From the NCBI RefSeq assembly GCF_039539445.1, contig NZ_BAABDD010000008.1, forward strand, positions 1 through 64,000: 64,000 nucleotides of DNA, in the 5' to 3' direction. The stretch's first letter is position 1; every line of letters starts with the position of its first letter. The position numbers and the translations under genes were made by a program. Under the pieces are notes generated by a model, which saw nothing but the letters and a program-made list of their open reading frames with translations, did not search any database and was not told the origin of the DNA. This stretch comes from Salinactinospora qingdaonensis. Lineage in GTDB: Bacteria; Actinomycetota; Actinomycetes; Streptosporangiales; Streptosporangiaceae. This document shows, piece after piece, positions 18,432 to 26,947 of this stretch.

Positions 18432-19568
18432 ATGTCCTCCACACCTACGACCGAGCAGGTGAACACGGCCCTGGCCACCGTTCAGGACCCTGAGATTCAC
18501 CGCCCCATCACCGACCTCGACATGGTGAAGAGCATCGATGTCGGAACCGACGGTGTCGTCAACGTCGGTATTTATCTCACGGTCGCGGGTTGTCCCATGC
18601 GCGACCGGATCGAGCGCGATGTCACCGAGGCGGTCTCCAAGATTCCAGGGGTCGCGCGTGTCGTGGTGGAACTCGACGTGATGAGCGAGGAGCAACGCAA
18701 GGCGCTCCAGACGAAGCTGCGTGGCGGCCAAGCGGAGAAGGAGATCCCCTTTGCCCGCCCCAACTCGCTGACCAAGGTGTACGCGATCGCCTCCGGCAAG
18801 GGCGGCGTCGGTAAGTCTTCGGTCACGGTCAATCTGGCAGCGGCGATGGCGGAGCAGGGCCAGAAGGTGGGCGTTGTCGACGCCGACATCTACGGACACT
18901 CGGTGCCGCGGATGTTGGGGGTCGACCGCTCCCCCACCAAGGTCGAGGACATGATCATGCCGCCGACGGCCCATGACATCAAGGTCATCTCGGTGGGTAT
19001 GTTCACCAAGGGCAACCAGCCGGTGGTGTGGCGTGGTCCGATGCTGCACCGCGCGCTGCAACAGTTCCTGGCCGATGTTTTCTGGGGCGACCTGGATGTG
19101 TTGCTCATCGACCTACCGCCGGGAACCGGAGATATCGCCATCTCCGTGGCCCAACTGCTCCCCAGCGCCGAGATCCTCGTGGTCACGACCCCGCAACTAG
19201 CCGCCGCCGAGGTGGCTGAGCGTGCCGGGGCCATCTCGTCGCAAACCCACCAGCGCATCACTGGTGTCATCGAGAACATGTCCTACTACGTCACTCCCGA
19301 CGGCGAGCGCACCTATCTGTTCGGCCAAGGTGGCGGGCAGGCGGTCGCCGACGGCCTCACCAAGGCCCTGGGAGCCCAGGTTCCGCTGCTGGGTCAGGTC
19401 CCGCTAGAGGTGGGGCTGCGCGAGTGCGGCGACGCGGGCGTCCCCTATGTGGTGCGCCACGCCGGTTCCGAGGCCGCCGAGGTGCTGAGTGGCGTGGCCG
19501 GTGAACTCACTGGCAAGCCGCGGGGGCTGGCCGGTCTGCAACTGGGTATTTCCCCGGCCGGTCGCTGA
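18432..19568 (+). CDS. mrp: Mrp/NBP35-type iron-sulfur carrier ATPase
   Basis: The 378-residue protein has an N-terminal MIP18/DUF59 domain (VNTALATVQDPEIHRPITD) and a deviant Walker A, GKGGVGKSSVTVNLA, near residue 125, followed by VVDADIYG and LLIDLPPGTGD. This family binds and transfers iron-sulfur clusters to apoproteins. The ATG at 18432 is selected because the N-terminal domain starts immediately after it; upstream codons have no homologous look. It is convergent with htrA across a strong shared hairpin at 19621-19673. Confidence 0.93.
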   Translation: MSSTPTTEQVNTALATVQDPEIHRPITDLDMVKSIDVGTDGVVNVGIYLTVAGCPMRDRIERDVTEAVSKIPGVARVVVELDVMSEEQRKALQTKLRGGQAEKEIPFARPNSLTKVYAIASGKGGVGKSSVTVNLAAAMAEQGQKVGVVDADIYGHSVPRMLGVDRSPTKVEDMIMPPTAHDIKVISVGMFTKGNQPVVWRGPMLHRALQQFLADVFWGDLDVLLIDLPPGTGDIAISVAQLLPSAEILVVTTPQLAAAEVAERAGAISSQTHQRITGVIENMSYYVTPDGERTYLFGQGGGQAVADGLTKALGAQVPLLGQVPLEVGLRECGDAGVPYVVRHAGSEAAEVLSGVAGELTGKPRGLAGLQLGISPAGR

Positions 19569-19620
19569 GACCGCCGGACACTGCGAACTGCTGAAGCGCC
19601 CTGTTGCGGGCGCTGGAGGG

Positions 19621-19673
19621 ACCGGCGGCCGGTCGCGGGGCGGGAGAAGATCCCGTCCCGACCGGCCGCCGGT
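19621..19673. terminator. Bidirectional terminator between mrp and htrA
   Basis: A 15-bp perfect stem (ACCGGCGGCCGGTCG and its complement at 19659-19673) continues inward as a nearly perfect GC stem around a short AGAAGA-type loop. It starts 52 bases after mrp stops and sits three bases after the htrA stop on the other strand, so both transcripts should end here. Confidence 0.85.
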
Positions 19674-19675
19674 TC

Positions 19676-21166
19676 TCATTCGTCGGAGGAGCCCAGCGTC
19701 AGTGTCGCGCTGCGCCGCTGACCGTCGCGCTCGAAGACCACCTCAACCTGATCCCCCGGCGACTTCTCCTGGATCAGGGAGACCAACTGGTTGGCGTCGT
19801 GGACCGTCTCACCGTCGAACTCCACGATCACGTCGCCAGGCTGGAGCCCCGCCTGGTCGGCGGGGCCGCCGGGGAGGACCGGGTCGCTCTCTGCGTCCTC
19901 TTCGGCAACGATGAGCGCACCCGTGTCCTGGTAGCGGGTGTCAAGGATCGCGCCGATAACCGCGTGTGGGGCCTCGCCGGTGGCGATGAGTTGGTCCACG
20001 ACACGCTTGGCCTGGGTGGCGGGGATGGCGAAACCGAGGCCGATGCTGCCGGACTGTTCGCTGCTGATCCCACCCCCCATGGTGGCGATCGCGGAGTTGA
20101 CCCCGATGACCTCGCCCTGGATGTTGACGAGAGGACCGCCGGAGTTGCCCGGGTTGATCGCGGCGTCGGTCTGGATGGCGTTGAAATAGGTCTCCTCGCC
20201 GCTTTGCCCAACAGTGACGGGGCGGTCGACCGCGCTGATGATGCCGGTGGTGACGGTGCCGTCCAACCCTAGTGGGGCCCCGATGGCGATGACTGAATCG
20301 CCAACGGTGGCGGCGTCGGAGTCACCGAAGCGCAACGGCTCGACAGCGATCGGGTCGGCCAGGCTGAGCACGGCAAGGTCGGAGCTGGGCGCGGAACCGA
20401 CGATGCTGGCTTGGCTGACACGGCCGTCGCTGTAGACGACCTCGATCCCACGGCCCTGTAAAGCGTCGGCGACGTGGTTGTTGGTGACAACGTAGTTGTC
20501 ACGGATCACGAAGCCAGAACCGTTACCGGTCACCTCCGAGCCGGCCGCCTGGATGGAGACCACGCTGGGGCTGGCGCGCTGTGCGACACCCGCGACCGTG
20601 CCCGGAGGGCGGCTGGGCATGTCGCTGGGGACGGTGTTGTTGTCGAGCCCGGTGCCACCGGTGCGCTGTACGGTGCTGTCGGCGCCAATGAAACCGCCGA
20701 TAACCCCGCCCACGCCTGAAGCCACGAGCGCGACCACAGCCATTGCCACCACTCCGGCCCACAACGGCATGCTGCGGCCATGAGAGGCCGGCCTTGGGGG
20801 GTGGGGTGGCCATACGCCGGCGGGAGGGCTGGGCGGCAGTGTGGGTGGGGGGCCGAACCTCTCCGGGGGAACAGTTCCAGGGGGTGGGGCCGCGGAGAAG
20901 CTGTAGGGCCGCCCTCCCGTGGCCTCTGGCGGCGTGTCGGGACCGTTGCTGTGCGGGGGTCCAAAATGCGGTTGCGCACCGGTGCCGGGGGGTGGACCGC
21001 CGTACTCAGGCACTGCCGGGTAGGGGGTGGGAGACGGCGGGGGCGGGGATGGGGTGGCCCGTGGCGGGTAGGGAGCCCCGCCCGAGCCCGCGGGCCGACC
21101 GTCGGGGTGGCGCGACCAGCTCTGCTCCCCCGCGTTGGGGGCACGGGGTCCGGTCTCGTCGGTCAT
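19676..21166 (-). CDS. htrA: HtrA/DegP-type membrane-anchored serine protease with PDZ domain
   Basis: The 496-residue protein has a long Pro/Gly-rich cytoplasmic N-terminus, one membrane helix (WAGVVAMAVVALVASGVGG) and an extracytoplasmic trypsin-fold domain. The triad is visible: histidine in VTNNHVAD, aspartate in SSDLAVLSL and serine in PGNSGGPL. A PDZ domain follows (LQPGDVIVEFDGETV). It degrades or refolds misfolded envelope proteins. ATG at 21166 has GGAG upstream. A SigE-type promoter lies at 21227-21251, and the gene follows sigE and its anti-sigma gene on the same strand. Confidence 0.92.
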   Translation of the reverse strand: MTDETGPRAPNAGEQSWSRHPDGRPAGSGGAPYPPRATPSPPPPSPTPYPAVPEYGGPPPGTGAQPHFGPPHSNGPDTPPEATGGRPYSFSAAPPPGTVPPERFGPPPTLPPSPPAGVWPPHPPRPASHGRSMPLWAGVVAMAVVALVASGVGGVIGGFIGADSTVQRTGGTGLDNNTVPSDMPSRPPGTVAGVAQRASPSVVSIQAAGSEVTGNGSGFVIRDNYVVTNNHVADALQGRGIEVVYSDGRVSQASIVGSAPSSDLAVLSLADPIAVEPLRFGDSDAATVGDSVIAIGAPLGLDGTVTTGIISAVDRPVTVGQSGEETYFNAIQTDAAINPGNSGGPLVNIQGEVIGVNSAIATMGGGISSEQSGSIGLGFAIPATQAKRVVDQLIATGEAPHAVIGAILDTRYQDTGALIVAEEDAESDPVLPGGPADQAGLQPGDVIVEFDGETVHDANQLVSLIQEKSPGDQVEVVFERDGQRRSATLTLGSSDE

Positions 21167-21667
21167 GAGCTCTCCGTATATCGGTACGCATGCCAAGCCT
21201 GCCGCACATGACGTAAACAGTTGATTAACCGGATCTGTGCGGAAGCGTTCCTTATTTCAGTATGTGATGGCGACAGCGACCATCGCCGTGCTACACGGGC
21301 CGGCCGTGGACGGGCACGGCCTGCGCACGTGACAGGTGCGGGAGGTTTCGTGGCGGGAGCCACCCAGCAAGCACCGCCGCCCGCAGGACAGCGACAGTTG
21401 ACCGTGGACAGGGTGAGGGGAGGTCAACCGGCTTACCAGGCGAATGGTGCGACATGCTGGCCGTCGACAGCGCCGACACCGCACCGGTTTCGACGCCCCA
21501 CACATATCACTGGTTCCGGTCGGTCCAATTCTGGCGTGGTCATAGCGAACAGCCACGCGCCCTCGCCTGGGCACAACGCTGGCCACGCCTCGTGGGCCGG
21601 ATAACCCAATAACCCATCCGAATAGCTGCTTAGACCAACGGGAGGGACTGCCCAGCGCGGGAGCGGC
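21167..21667. other. Intergenic region upstream of htrA
   Basis: This 501-base gap separates htrA from the anti-sigma gene on the same strand. It holds the ECF-type promoter at 21227-21251. The rest shows no gene, clear hairpin or repeat. Confidence 0.5.
21227..21251 (-). promoter_or_regulatory. ECF (SigE-type) promoter of htrA
   Basis: On the minus strand GGAAC (21251-21247) and GTT (21229-21227) are separated by 17 bases, the spacing and sequence used by SigE-class sigma factors. It lies about 60 bases before the htrA ATG. The same -35 element, GGAACG, with an 18-base spacer precedes sigE itself. Confidence 0.7.
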
Positions 21668-22351
21668 TTACTGCGAGTCAGCCATAGCGGCAGGGACAGC
21701 GCCCTGGCCGCCGAACCAGCCGGTCTCGGCCTGGAGGGGGGAGGGCGTGAGCCCCACAGGCGCCTCAGACAGCGACACCTGGCGCGCTGTGACCGGGCGC
21801 TCGACCGTGGAATCGGCGAGCGGCGGGGCGACCGCTGGAGGCTGCTCCGCGCGCTGGCCGCTGGCCACGAATGCGGTTCCCAGCGCCATGGCCAACACCG
21901 ACGCTCCCGCGACCGCGTAACGCGCGCGCCCAAAATTGGGCCGCAGCCATGGCCGTGGCACGGGCGCCACCGTGGCTCCTCCCAACGGACGACTGCCGCC
22001 CAATGGGGTCGACTCCCCGATCCTGCGGCGGGAACCGAAGCGCTCGGCCGGTCGCCGGTGCCGTGGCCCGCCGGCGGACTCCCCCGACGACGGGGGCGGC
22101 CCCGCCGGCGGGCCACCGGAGGGTGGCCCCTCCGGAGTCAACGGTGGCGCCATAGCCGCCAGCCGCCCCATGAAATCCACAGACGGCTCGGGAGGGTCGA
22201 GCTGGCCCATGCCGCGTTTGAGCTCACGCAACATCTCAGCCTCGAACCGGCACGAATCACACCCAGCGAGGTGGCCGAGAGCCCGCTCGCGCTCGGTGGG
22301 GCCAAGCTCGTCGTCGATCAGGGCCGACAGGCGCTCTTCGAGGTGGTTCAC
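21668..22351 (-). CDS. Anti-sigma factor with zinc-finger HC2 domain
   Basis: The 227-residue protein begins with a ZAS/zf-HC2 domain: the H-x3-C-x2-C signature is HLAGCDSC near residues 27-34. A long Pro/Gly-rich linker leads to one membrane helix (YAVAGASVLAMALGTAFVA) and a short extracytoplasmic tail. It should bind SigE at the membrane and release it under envelope or redox stress. The GTG start overlaps the sigE stop codon by four bases (GTGA), indicating translational coupling. Confidence 0.9.
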   Translation of the reverse strand: MNHLEERLSALIDDELGPTERERALGHLAGCDSCRFEAEMLRELKRGMGQLDPPEPSVDFMGRLAAMAPPLTPEGPPSGGPPAGPPPSSGESAGGPRHRRPAERFGSRRRIGESTPLGGSRPLGGATVAPVPRPWLRPNFGRARYAVAGASVLAMALGTAFVASGQRAEQPPAVAPPLADSTVERPVTARQVSLSEAPVGLTPSPLQAETGWFGGQGAVPAAMADSQ

Positions 22352-23088
22352 TGGCCGTCCTCCTCCCCAACAGCACCGGACGCACCGCTGTCTCGGCCCG
22401 ATGCCAGTGCCTGCTGCCCCTGGATCAACTGACCGGTTCGCTGGCCATCCTGCTGAGCGGCGAGGCGACGGCGATGCATGAGAGCGGTGCGCAGTTGCGC
22501 GCGGCCACGGTGAATGCGGCTACGGACGGTCCCAAGCTTCACCCCCAGGGTCGCGGCGATCTCCTCGTAGGACAGCCCCTCGATGTCGCACAGCACCACG
22601 GGGGCTCGGAACTCCGCGGGGAGCGCATCGAGGGCGGCCTGGATATCGGCGTCGAAGTGACGCTCCTCATAGGCTTGGGCGGGAGAGGGCTCGCGTCCCT
22701 GCATACGCTCGTCAGCGCTGTCAGCCAACCCCTCGAAGCGGATACGGGCCCGCCGGCGCGCCATGTCCAAAAAGAGGTTGGTGGTGATGCGGTGGAGCCA
22801 CCCCTCGAACGTGCCGGGGGTGTAGTTGGCCAACGAGCGGAACACGCGGATGAAGACCTCCTGGGTGAGATCTTCGGCATCGTGCTGGTTGCCAGTGAGG
22901 CGGTAGGCGAGCCGGTACACGCGAGCCGAATGGTTGCGCACCACTTCGTCCCAGCTCGGGGGTTCCCACCGGTCGAAGTCGACGGCGGATTCGGCGGCTG
23001 CCACCGGCGCTCCCTTCGTCAGCACGACCGTCTCGGGAACGGCCGCGTTGGGGGTTGGTCTCGGGGCCCGTCCCGCGGGACCGGGCAC
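22348..23088 (-). CDS. sigE: RNA polymerase ECF sigma factor SigE
   Basis: The 246-residue protein has sigma region 2 (VYRLAYRLTGNQHDAEDLTQEVFIRV, around residues 55-80) and region 4 (LPAEFRAPVVLCDIEGLSYEEIA, then LGVKLGTVRSRIHRGRAQLR). The neighbours, an anti-sigma factor and HtrA, match the SigE locus of mycobacteria and streptomycetes. GGAAGG six bases upstream supports the GTG at 23088. An ECF promoter at 23109-23134 puts the gene under its own control. Confidence 0.93.
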   Translation of the reverse strand: MPGPAGRAPRPTPNAAVPETVVLTKGAPVAAAESAVDFDRWEPPSWDEVVRNHSARVYRLAYRLTGNQHDAEDLTQEVFIRVFRSLANYTPGTFEGWLHRITTNLFLDMARRRARIRFEGLADSADERMQGREPSPAQAYEERHFDADIQAALDALPAEFRAPVVLCDIEGLSYEEIAATLGVKLGTVRSRIHRGRAQLRTALMHRRRLAAQQDGQRTGQLIQGQQALASGRDSGASGAVGEEDGQ

Positions 23089-23108
23089 GAGAGGCCTTCC
23101 AGGGGCAT

Positions 23109-23134
23109 AACGTCGCGAAGGTCGAATACGTTCC
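23109..23134 (-). promoter_or_regulatory. ECF (SigE-type) autoregulatory promoter of sigE
   Basis: Minus-strand GGAAC (23134-23130) is followed after 18 bases by GTT (23111-23109). Transcription would start about 14 bases before the GTG start codon, leaving room for the GGAAGG ribosome binding site. Confidence 0.7.
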
Positions 23135-23324
23135 CGACGCGCCGCAGCGTCCCGATCGGGTTAATCTGTGCGGCGGGACACGACTCTGCGGTAACCGTGG
23201 CCTGACAGCAGGTTAGCCGCGGAGTGTGAAATCGTGAGATCCATGCGGAGCGTGCCGGCCGAGGTACGCCATCGGGCCGTCGGGGTCCGACTCCGACACG
23301 CTCGTCATACGCGGGGAGGCCGTC

Positions 23325-23969
23325 ATCGCCAGCCGAGACGACACACTGGCCTACATCGAAAAATACGCCGCTGAGGACGACCCGCTGGTCGCCGAACGCC
23401 CATCCGGGCCGACAGCACAGGGGCAGGCCGGCCCCATCAGCGCGTCGAGTGGCGCGGCGCTGCGTTTTCTGGCCGCCGCCATCGACGCCCGCACGGTCGT
23501 AGAGGTCGGCACCGGGTGTGGTGGCTCCGGGATTTGGCTGCTGCGGGGGATGCGCTCTGACGGCATCCTCACCAGCGTCGACGTTGTACCGGAGTATCTG
23601 GAGTCGGCGCGTGGAGCTTTCAGTAAGGCCGGCTTCGCGGCCAACCGGACCCGGTTGATCCACGGGCGAGCGTTGGAGGTGCTGCCCCGGCTCACCGACG
23701 GCGCCTATGACATGGTCTTCATGGACGCGGTAAAGACGGAGTACCCCGCCTACCTCCAGGAGGCGCTGCGTCTCCTGCGCCGCGGCGGCATCGCGGTGTT
23801 CAACAACGCCCTCGACGCTCCCCACCCCGATGAGGGCCCCCTGGGCGTGGCCGCCCCCGAGGCCGCCGCCGTGCGCGACGTGGGGCAGCTCGTTCGCGAG
23901 GACGAACGATTGATCCCCCTCATGCTGCCGGTAGGCGACGGCCTCCTGGCGGTCATCCGCAACGGTTGA
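23325..23969 (+). CDS. O-methyltransferase, probable ATC initiation codon
   Basis: The reading frame encodes a 214-residue family 3 (caffeoyl-CoA type) O-methyltransferase like Rv1220c. VVEVGTGCGGSGIWLL is the SAM-binding motif I and YDMVFMDAVKTEYPAYL carries metal and SAM ligands. The substrate is unknown. The frame is open from 23238 but has no ATG, GTG or TTG until 23550, which lies past motif I. GGGGAGG at 23313-23319 is five bases before an ATC at 23325, in IASRDDTLAYIE, where homologous proteins usually begin. I therefore place the start at ATC; a sequencing error or pseudogene is the alternative. Confidence 0.75.
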   Translation: MASRDDTLAYIEKYAAEDDPLVAERPSGPTAQGQAGPISASSGAALRFLAAAIDARTVVEVGTGCGGSGIWLLRGMRSDGILTSVDVVPEYLESARGAFSKAGFAANRTRLIHGRALEVLPRLTDGAYDMVFMDAVKTEYPAYLQEALRLLRRGGIAVFNNALDAPHPDEGPLGVAAPEAAAVRDVGQLVREDERLIPLMLPVGDGLLAVIRNG

Positions 23970-24033
23970 CCGCCCCCGGCCCGACCGGAGGCGGCGCGGG
24001 CCGGGGCGGTACGGTCAGCCGTGGCGCCACGTT

Positions 24034-25548
24034 TTACTGTTCAGTCAACCAGCGCAGCAGCAGACGGGTCCCGAACGCGGTCCCTCCCTTGGTGATCTCG
24101 GCGTCCTCGGTCGTCGAACGGCCAGGACCGGCGATGTCGAGATGGGCCCAAGGGATGCCCGCGGTGAATTCGCGCAGGAACAGCGCCGCATTGATGGCAC
24201 CGGGGTTGCCGTGGTCACTCTTGGTGGCCACATTGGCGAGATCGGCCACCGGGGAGTCGAGCGCGTCACGGTAGTCCTCCACCAGCGGCAGCCGCCACAC
24301 TGTCTCGCCGGAGCGCTCGCCCGCGTCCGTCAGCGCCGAAGCGAGATCGTCGGTGGTGGCGAAGAGGGCGCCGATACCGGTGCCCAGCGCGAGTTTGGCC
24401 GCGCCAGTGAGGGTGGCCACGTCGACCAGCGTGTCCGGGGCTAGTGATCCGGTGGCATAGCCCATTGCGTCGGCCATCACCAGGCGCCCTTCGGCGTCGG
24501 TGTTGAGCACCTCCACCGTGTGACCGCTGTAGGTGGTGATGACGTCCCCGGGACGCTGCGCCTCCCCGGAGAAGGCGTTCTCGGCGATGGGCAGCAGGCC
24601 GGTGACGCGCGCCGTAACACCCAACCGCGCCAATACCGACATCGCGCCGAGGACAATGGCAGCACCGCTCATGTCGGTCTTCATCACCATCATGTTGTCG
24701 TTGGGTTTCAACGACAACCCGCCCGTGTCAAAGGTGATGCCCTTACCGACGAGTACGACGTGGCGGGTGGCTCCCGGCGGCTCGTAGGAGAGTTGGACCA
24801 ATCGTGGCGGGCGCGCCGCGCCCTGCCCCACTGCAAGGATGGAGCGGAAACCGTCGCGGGCGAGGTCAGACTCGTCCCAGACCGCACTGTCCAGGTCGGT
24901 CTCCGCGGCGACCCGCTGGGCTTGCTCGGCCAGCCACGCCGGCCCTTTCTCCCCGGAGGGAGTATTGATGAGGTCCCGAGCCAGGGCGGTGGCCTGGGCC
25001 AGAGCGTGACCGCGCCGCAGGGGCTCGGCGATCCGTTCCGGGTCGGCGCCGAACAGTTCGGCGGTGGGGACCGGTTTTGGCCGGTTCGCCCCGGTGGCCA
25101 GGGAGAAAGTGTAGGAGGCGAGCAGCGCTCCCTCCACGAAAGCGCTAAGAGCCTCGTCGGCTACGTCGTCCAGTGCGGCCACGGTCGTGGCGAGCAAATC
25201 CCGGCCCTTGGCCAAGCGGGCGAGTGCCGCTCCGGCCCGGCGCAGCTCGCGAGGGGTCGCCTCACCAACGCCGAACAGGGCCATGCGCACCAGGCCACGG
25301 CCGAGATCCACGGGAAACTCCACGGTCTCCCCCGACTTGCCCTTGAGGTCGTACTGCGCGGCGAGCGCCTCCAAGGGCGCCGGGAGGCGCTCGTCAAGGG
25401 CGGTGGCGCTGCGACCGACCCCCTCGGTGACGATGACCGGCCCGGCCGTGCCCGAACGGATGGGCAGCGCCACAAGGTCGGCGGTGGAGTCGATCAACAA
25501 TCCCGGAGCCGGACGTATCTCCGTAGCGAAAGGCACGGACGCTCGCAA
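24034..25548 (-). CDS. pepA: Leucyl aminopeptidase (M17)
   Basis: The 504-residue protein is a cytosolic leucine aminopeptidase. The M17 signature NTDAEGRL is intact, and the other metal and catalytic residues lie in VGKGITFDTGGLSLKPN and KTDMSGAA. It removes N-terminal residues from peptides. The start is uncertain: TTG at 25548 gives the full frame, while a GTG four codons later at 25536 is equally plausible. Neither has a strong ribosome binding site. Confidence 0.92.
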   Translation of the reverse strand: MRASVPFATEIRPAPGLLIDSTADLVALPIRSGTAGPVIVTEGVGRSATALDERLPAPLEALAAQYDLKGKSGETVEFPVDLGRGLVRMALFGVGEATPRELRRAGAALARLAKGRDLLATTVAALDDVADEALSAFVEGALLASYTFSLATGANRPKPVPTAELFGADPERIAEPLRRGHALAQATALARDLINTPSGEKGPAWLAEQAQRVAAETDLDSAVWDESDLARDGFRSILAVGQGAARPPRLVQLSYEPPGATRHVVLVGKGITFDTGGLSLKPNDNMMVMKTDMSGAAIVLGAMSVLARLGVTARVTGLLPIAENAFSGEAQRPGDVITTYSGHTVEVLNTDAEGRLVMADAMGYATGSLAPDTLVDVATLTGAAKLALGTGIGALFATTDDLASALTDAGERSGETVWRLPLVEDYRDALDSPVADLANVATKSDHGNPGAINAALFLREFTAGIPWAHLDIAGPGRSTTEDAEITKGGTAFGTRLLLRWLTEQ

Positions 25549-25675
25549 TCTGTACTAGGCAAAGCCGCGTTCGGGGCAGCGCGGGCAGGGGGCGCCAACG
25601 AACCATGAGGGGTGGACCATGGTGGTCAGGCGCACAACGCCCACCAGAACCTCGGTCGTGGGTGAGACGGCCGCG

Positions 25676-25843
25676 TCAGCCGACGACGCCGTTGAGGGCT
25701 TCGGCCAACTCCGTCGCCTCGTCGGGTGTCAACTCGACGACCAGGCGACCACCGCCCTCCAGCGGGACCCGCATGATGATGCCGCGGCCTTCCTTAGTGA
25801 CCTCCATCGGGCCGTCGCCGGTCCTCGGCTTCATCGCCGCCAT
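25676..25843 (-). CDS. DUF3117 small conserved protein
   Basis: This 55-residue protein, MAAMKPRTGDGPMEVTKEGR at its start, is the very widely conserved actinobacterial DUF3117 family (Rv1211 type). It has no membrane segment or signal. Function is unknown. AAAGGGGA lies a suitable distance before the ATG at 25843; the longer open frame to 26038 is unsupported. Its position near tag and enoyl-CoA hydratase genes is conserved in this phylum. Confidence 0.9.
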   Translation of the reverse strand: MAAMKPRTGDGPMEVTKEGRGIIMRVPLEGGGRLVVELTPDEATELAEALNGVVG

Positions 25844-26123
25844 GCCGTATCCCCTTTCATCGAAAAGCTTTCGCGGGTGAATGGGCCCATCCCGAACCGC
25901 GTGGGCCGCCGGGACCAGGGCCCTGGGCGCCCGGGCCGCATCCGCGTGACTCACAGAACGAGTCACTGGTCTGTCATTATCTCGGTTTTGGGCCCCGGAT
26001 GGGAACGATCGAATCGTCGCTAGGCGCTCAGCTCCCAAGATCGCAAAGAGTTAAGGTTATAAGCCGGGGATGCCCGCGAGGCCGGCGCGGACCCACATGT
26101 CAACGAATCCCAGGGAGTTCGGG

Positions 26124-26915
26124 TTGTCTGATGCAGTCAGCGTTACCTACGAGGTGTCCGACGGCGTCGCGACGGTGACCCTCAACCGCCCCGCGGCGAT
26201 GAATGCGCTGACGACCGAGGGTGGGGAAACGCTGCTCGCCGCCGTGGAACGCGCCAAGAACGACGGCGCGGCCCGAGCGGTGGTACTCACCGGCAACGGT
26301 AAGGCGTTCTGCGCCGGACAGGACCTCCAGGAGCACGCCGAAACGACAGGCACGGGCCAGAAGCTCAACGATACGGTCCGCAAACACTACAACCCGATCG
26401 TCGTCGCGTTGGCGCGCATGCCCAAACCAGTCGTGGCCGCCGTCAACGGTGTCGCCTCCGGTGCGGGCGCCGCCTTCGCCATGGCCTGCGACCTGCGGGT
26501 AGCTTCGGATACAGCCTCGTTCCTTATGGATTTCGCCAAGGTGGGATTGGGATCGGACTCGGGGGCGGCGTGGACCCTGCCACGCCTGGTGGGACACGCC
26601 CGCGCTATGGAGATGCTCATGCTCGCCGAACCCGTGACAGCCGAACGCGCCCTGGAAATCGGGCTGGTCAACCAGGTGGCCCCGGCGGTGGAGTTGCCGG
26701 AGGCGGCCCACGCCCTCGCCACACGGTTGGCCAACGGCCCCACCGTCGCCTACGCCGCGATCAAGGCCGAACTGAATCTGGGTGCCGGCCTGGATCTGGA
26801 GAGCTGCTTGGAGATGGAGGCCAACCTCCAGGAACAGTGCGCGGCGACGTCGGATCACCACAACGCCGCGGTGGCCTTCCGCAACAAGGAGACCCCTTCC
26901 TTCGAAGGGCGGTGA
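26124..26915 (+). CDS. Enoyl-CoA hydratase/isomerase family protein
   Basis: This crotonase-fold protein (263 residues from the TTG start) has the CoA-binding and oxyanion segments GNGKAFCAGQDLQEH and NGVASGAGAAFAMACDL. The catalytic loop reads GSDSGAAWTLPRLVG; the DSG form resembles PaaG-type ring-opening isomerases more than classical hydratases, which have a glutamate there. Beta-oxidation or phenylacetyl-CoA chemistry are both possible. TTG at 26124 is preferred because CAGGGAG sits six bases upstream; ATG at 26097 lacks a signal. Confidence 0.85.
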   Translation: MSDAVSVTYEVSDGVATVTLNRPAAMNALTTEGGETLLAAVERAKNDGAARAVVLTGNGKAFCAGQDLQEHAETTGTGQKLNDTVRKHYNPIVVALARMPKPVVAAVNGVASGAGAAFAMACDLRVASDTASFLMDFAKVGLGSDSGAAWTLPRLVGHARAMEMLMLAEPVTAERALEIGLVNQVAPAVELPEAAHALATRLANGPTVAYAAIKAELNLGAGLDLESCLEMEANLQEQCAATSDHHNAAVAFRNKETPSFEGR

Positions 26916-26947
26916 GGGCGCTCCTGGCCGGACGAGCCCGAGAGTGG

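Noticed and set aside
19569..19675. Search for tatB between htrA and mrp
   Set aside because: Mycobacteria have tatB here, but this 107-base gap holds only a terminator.
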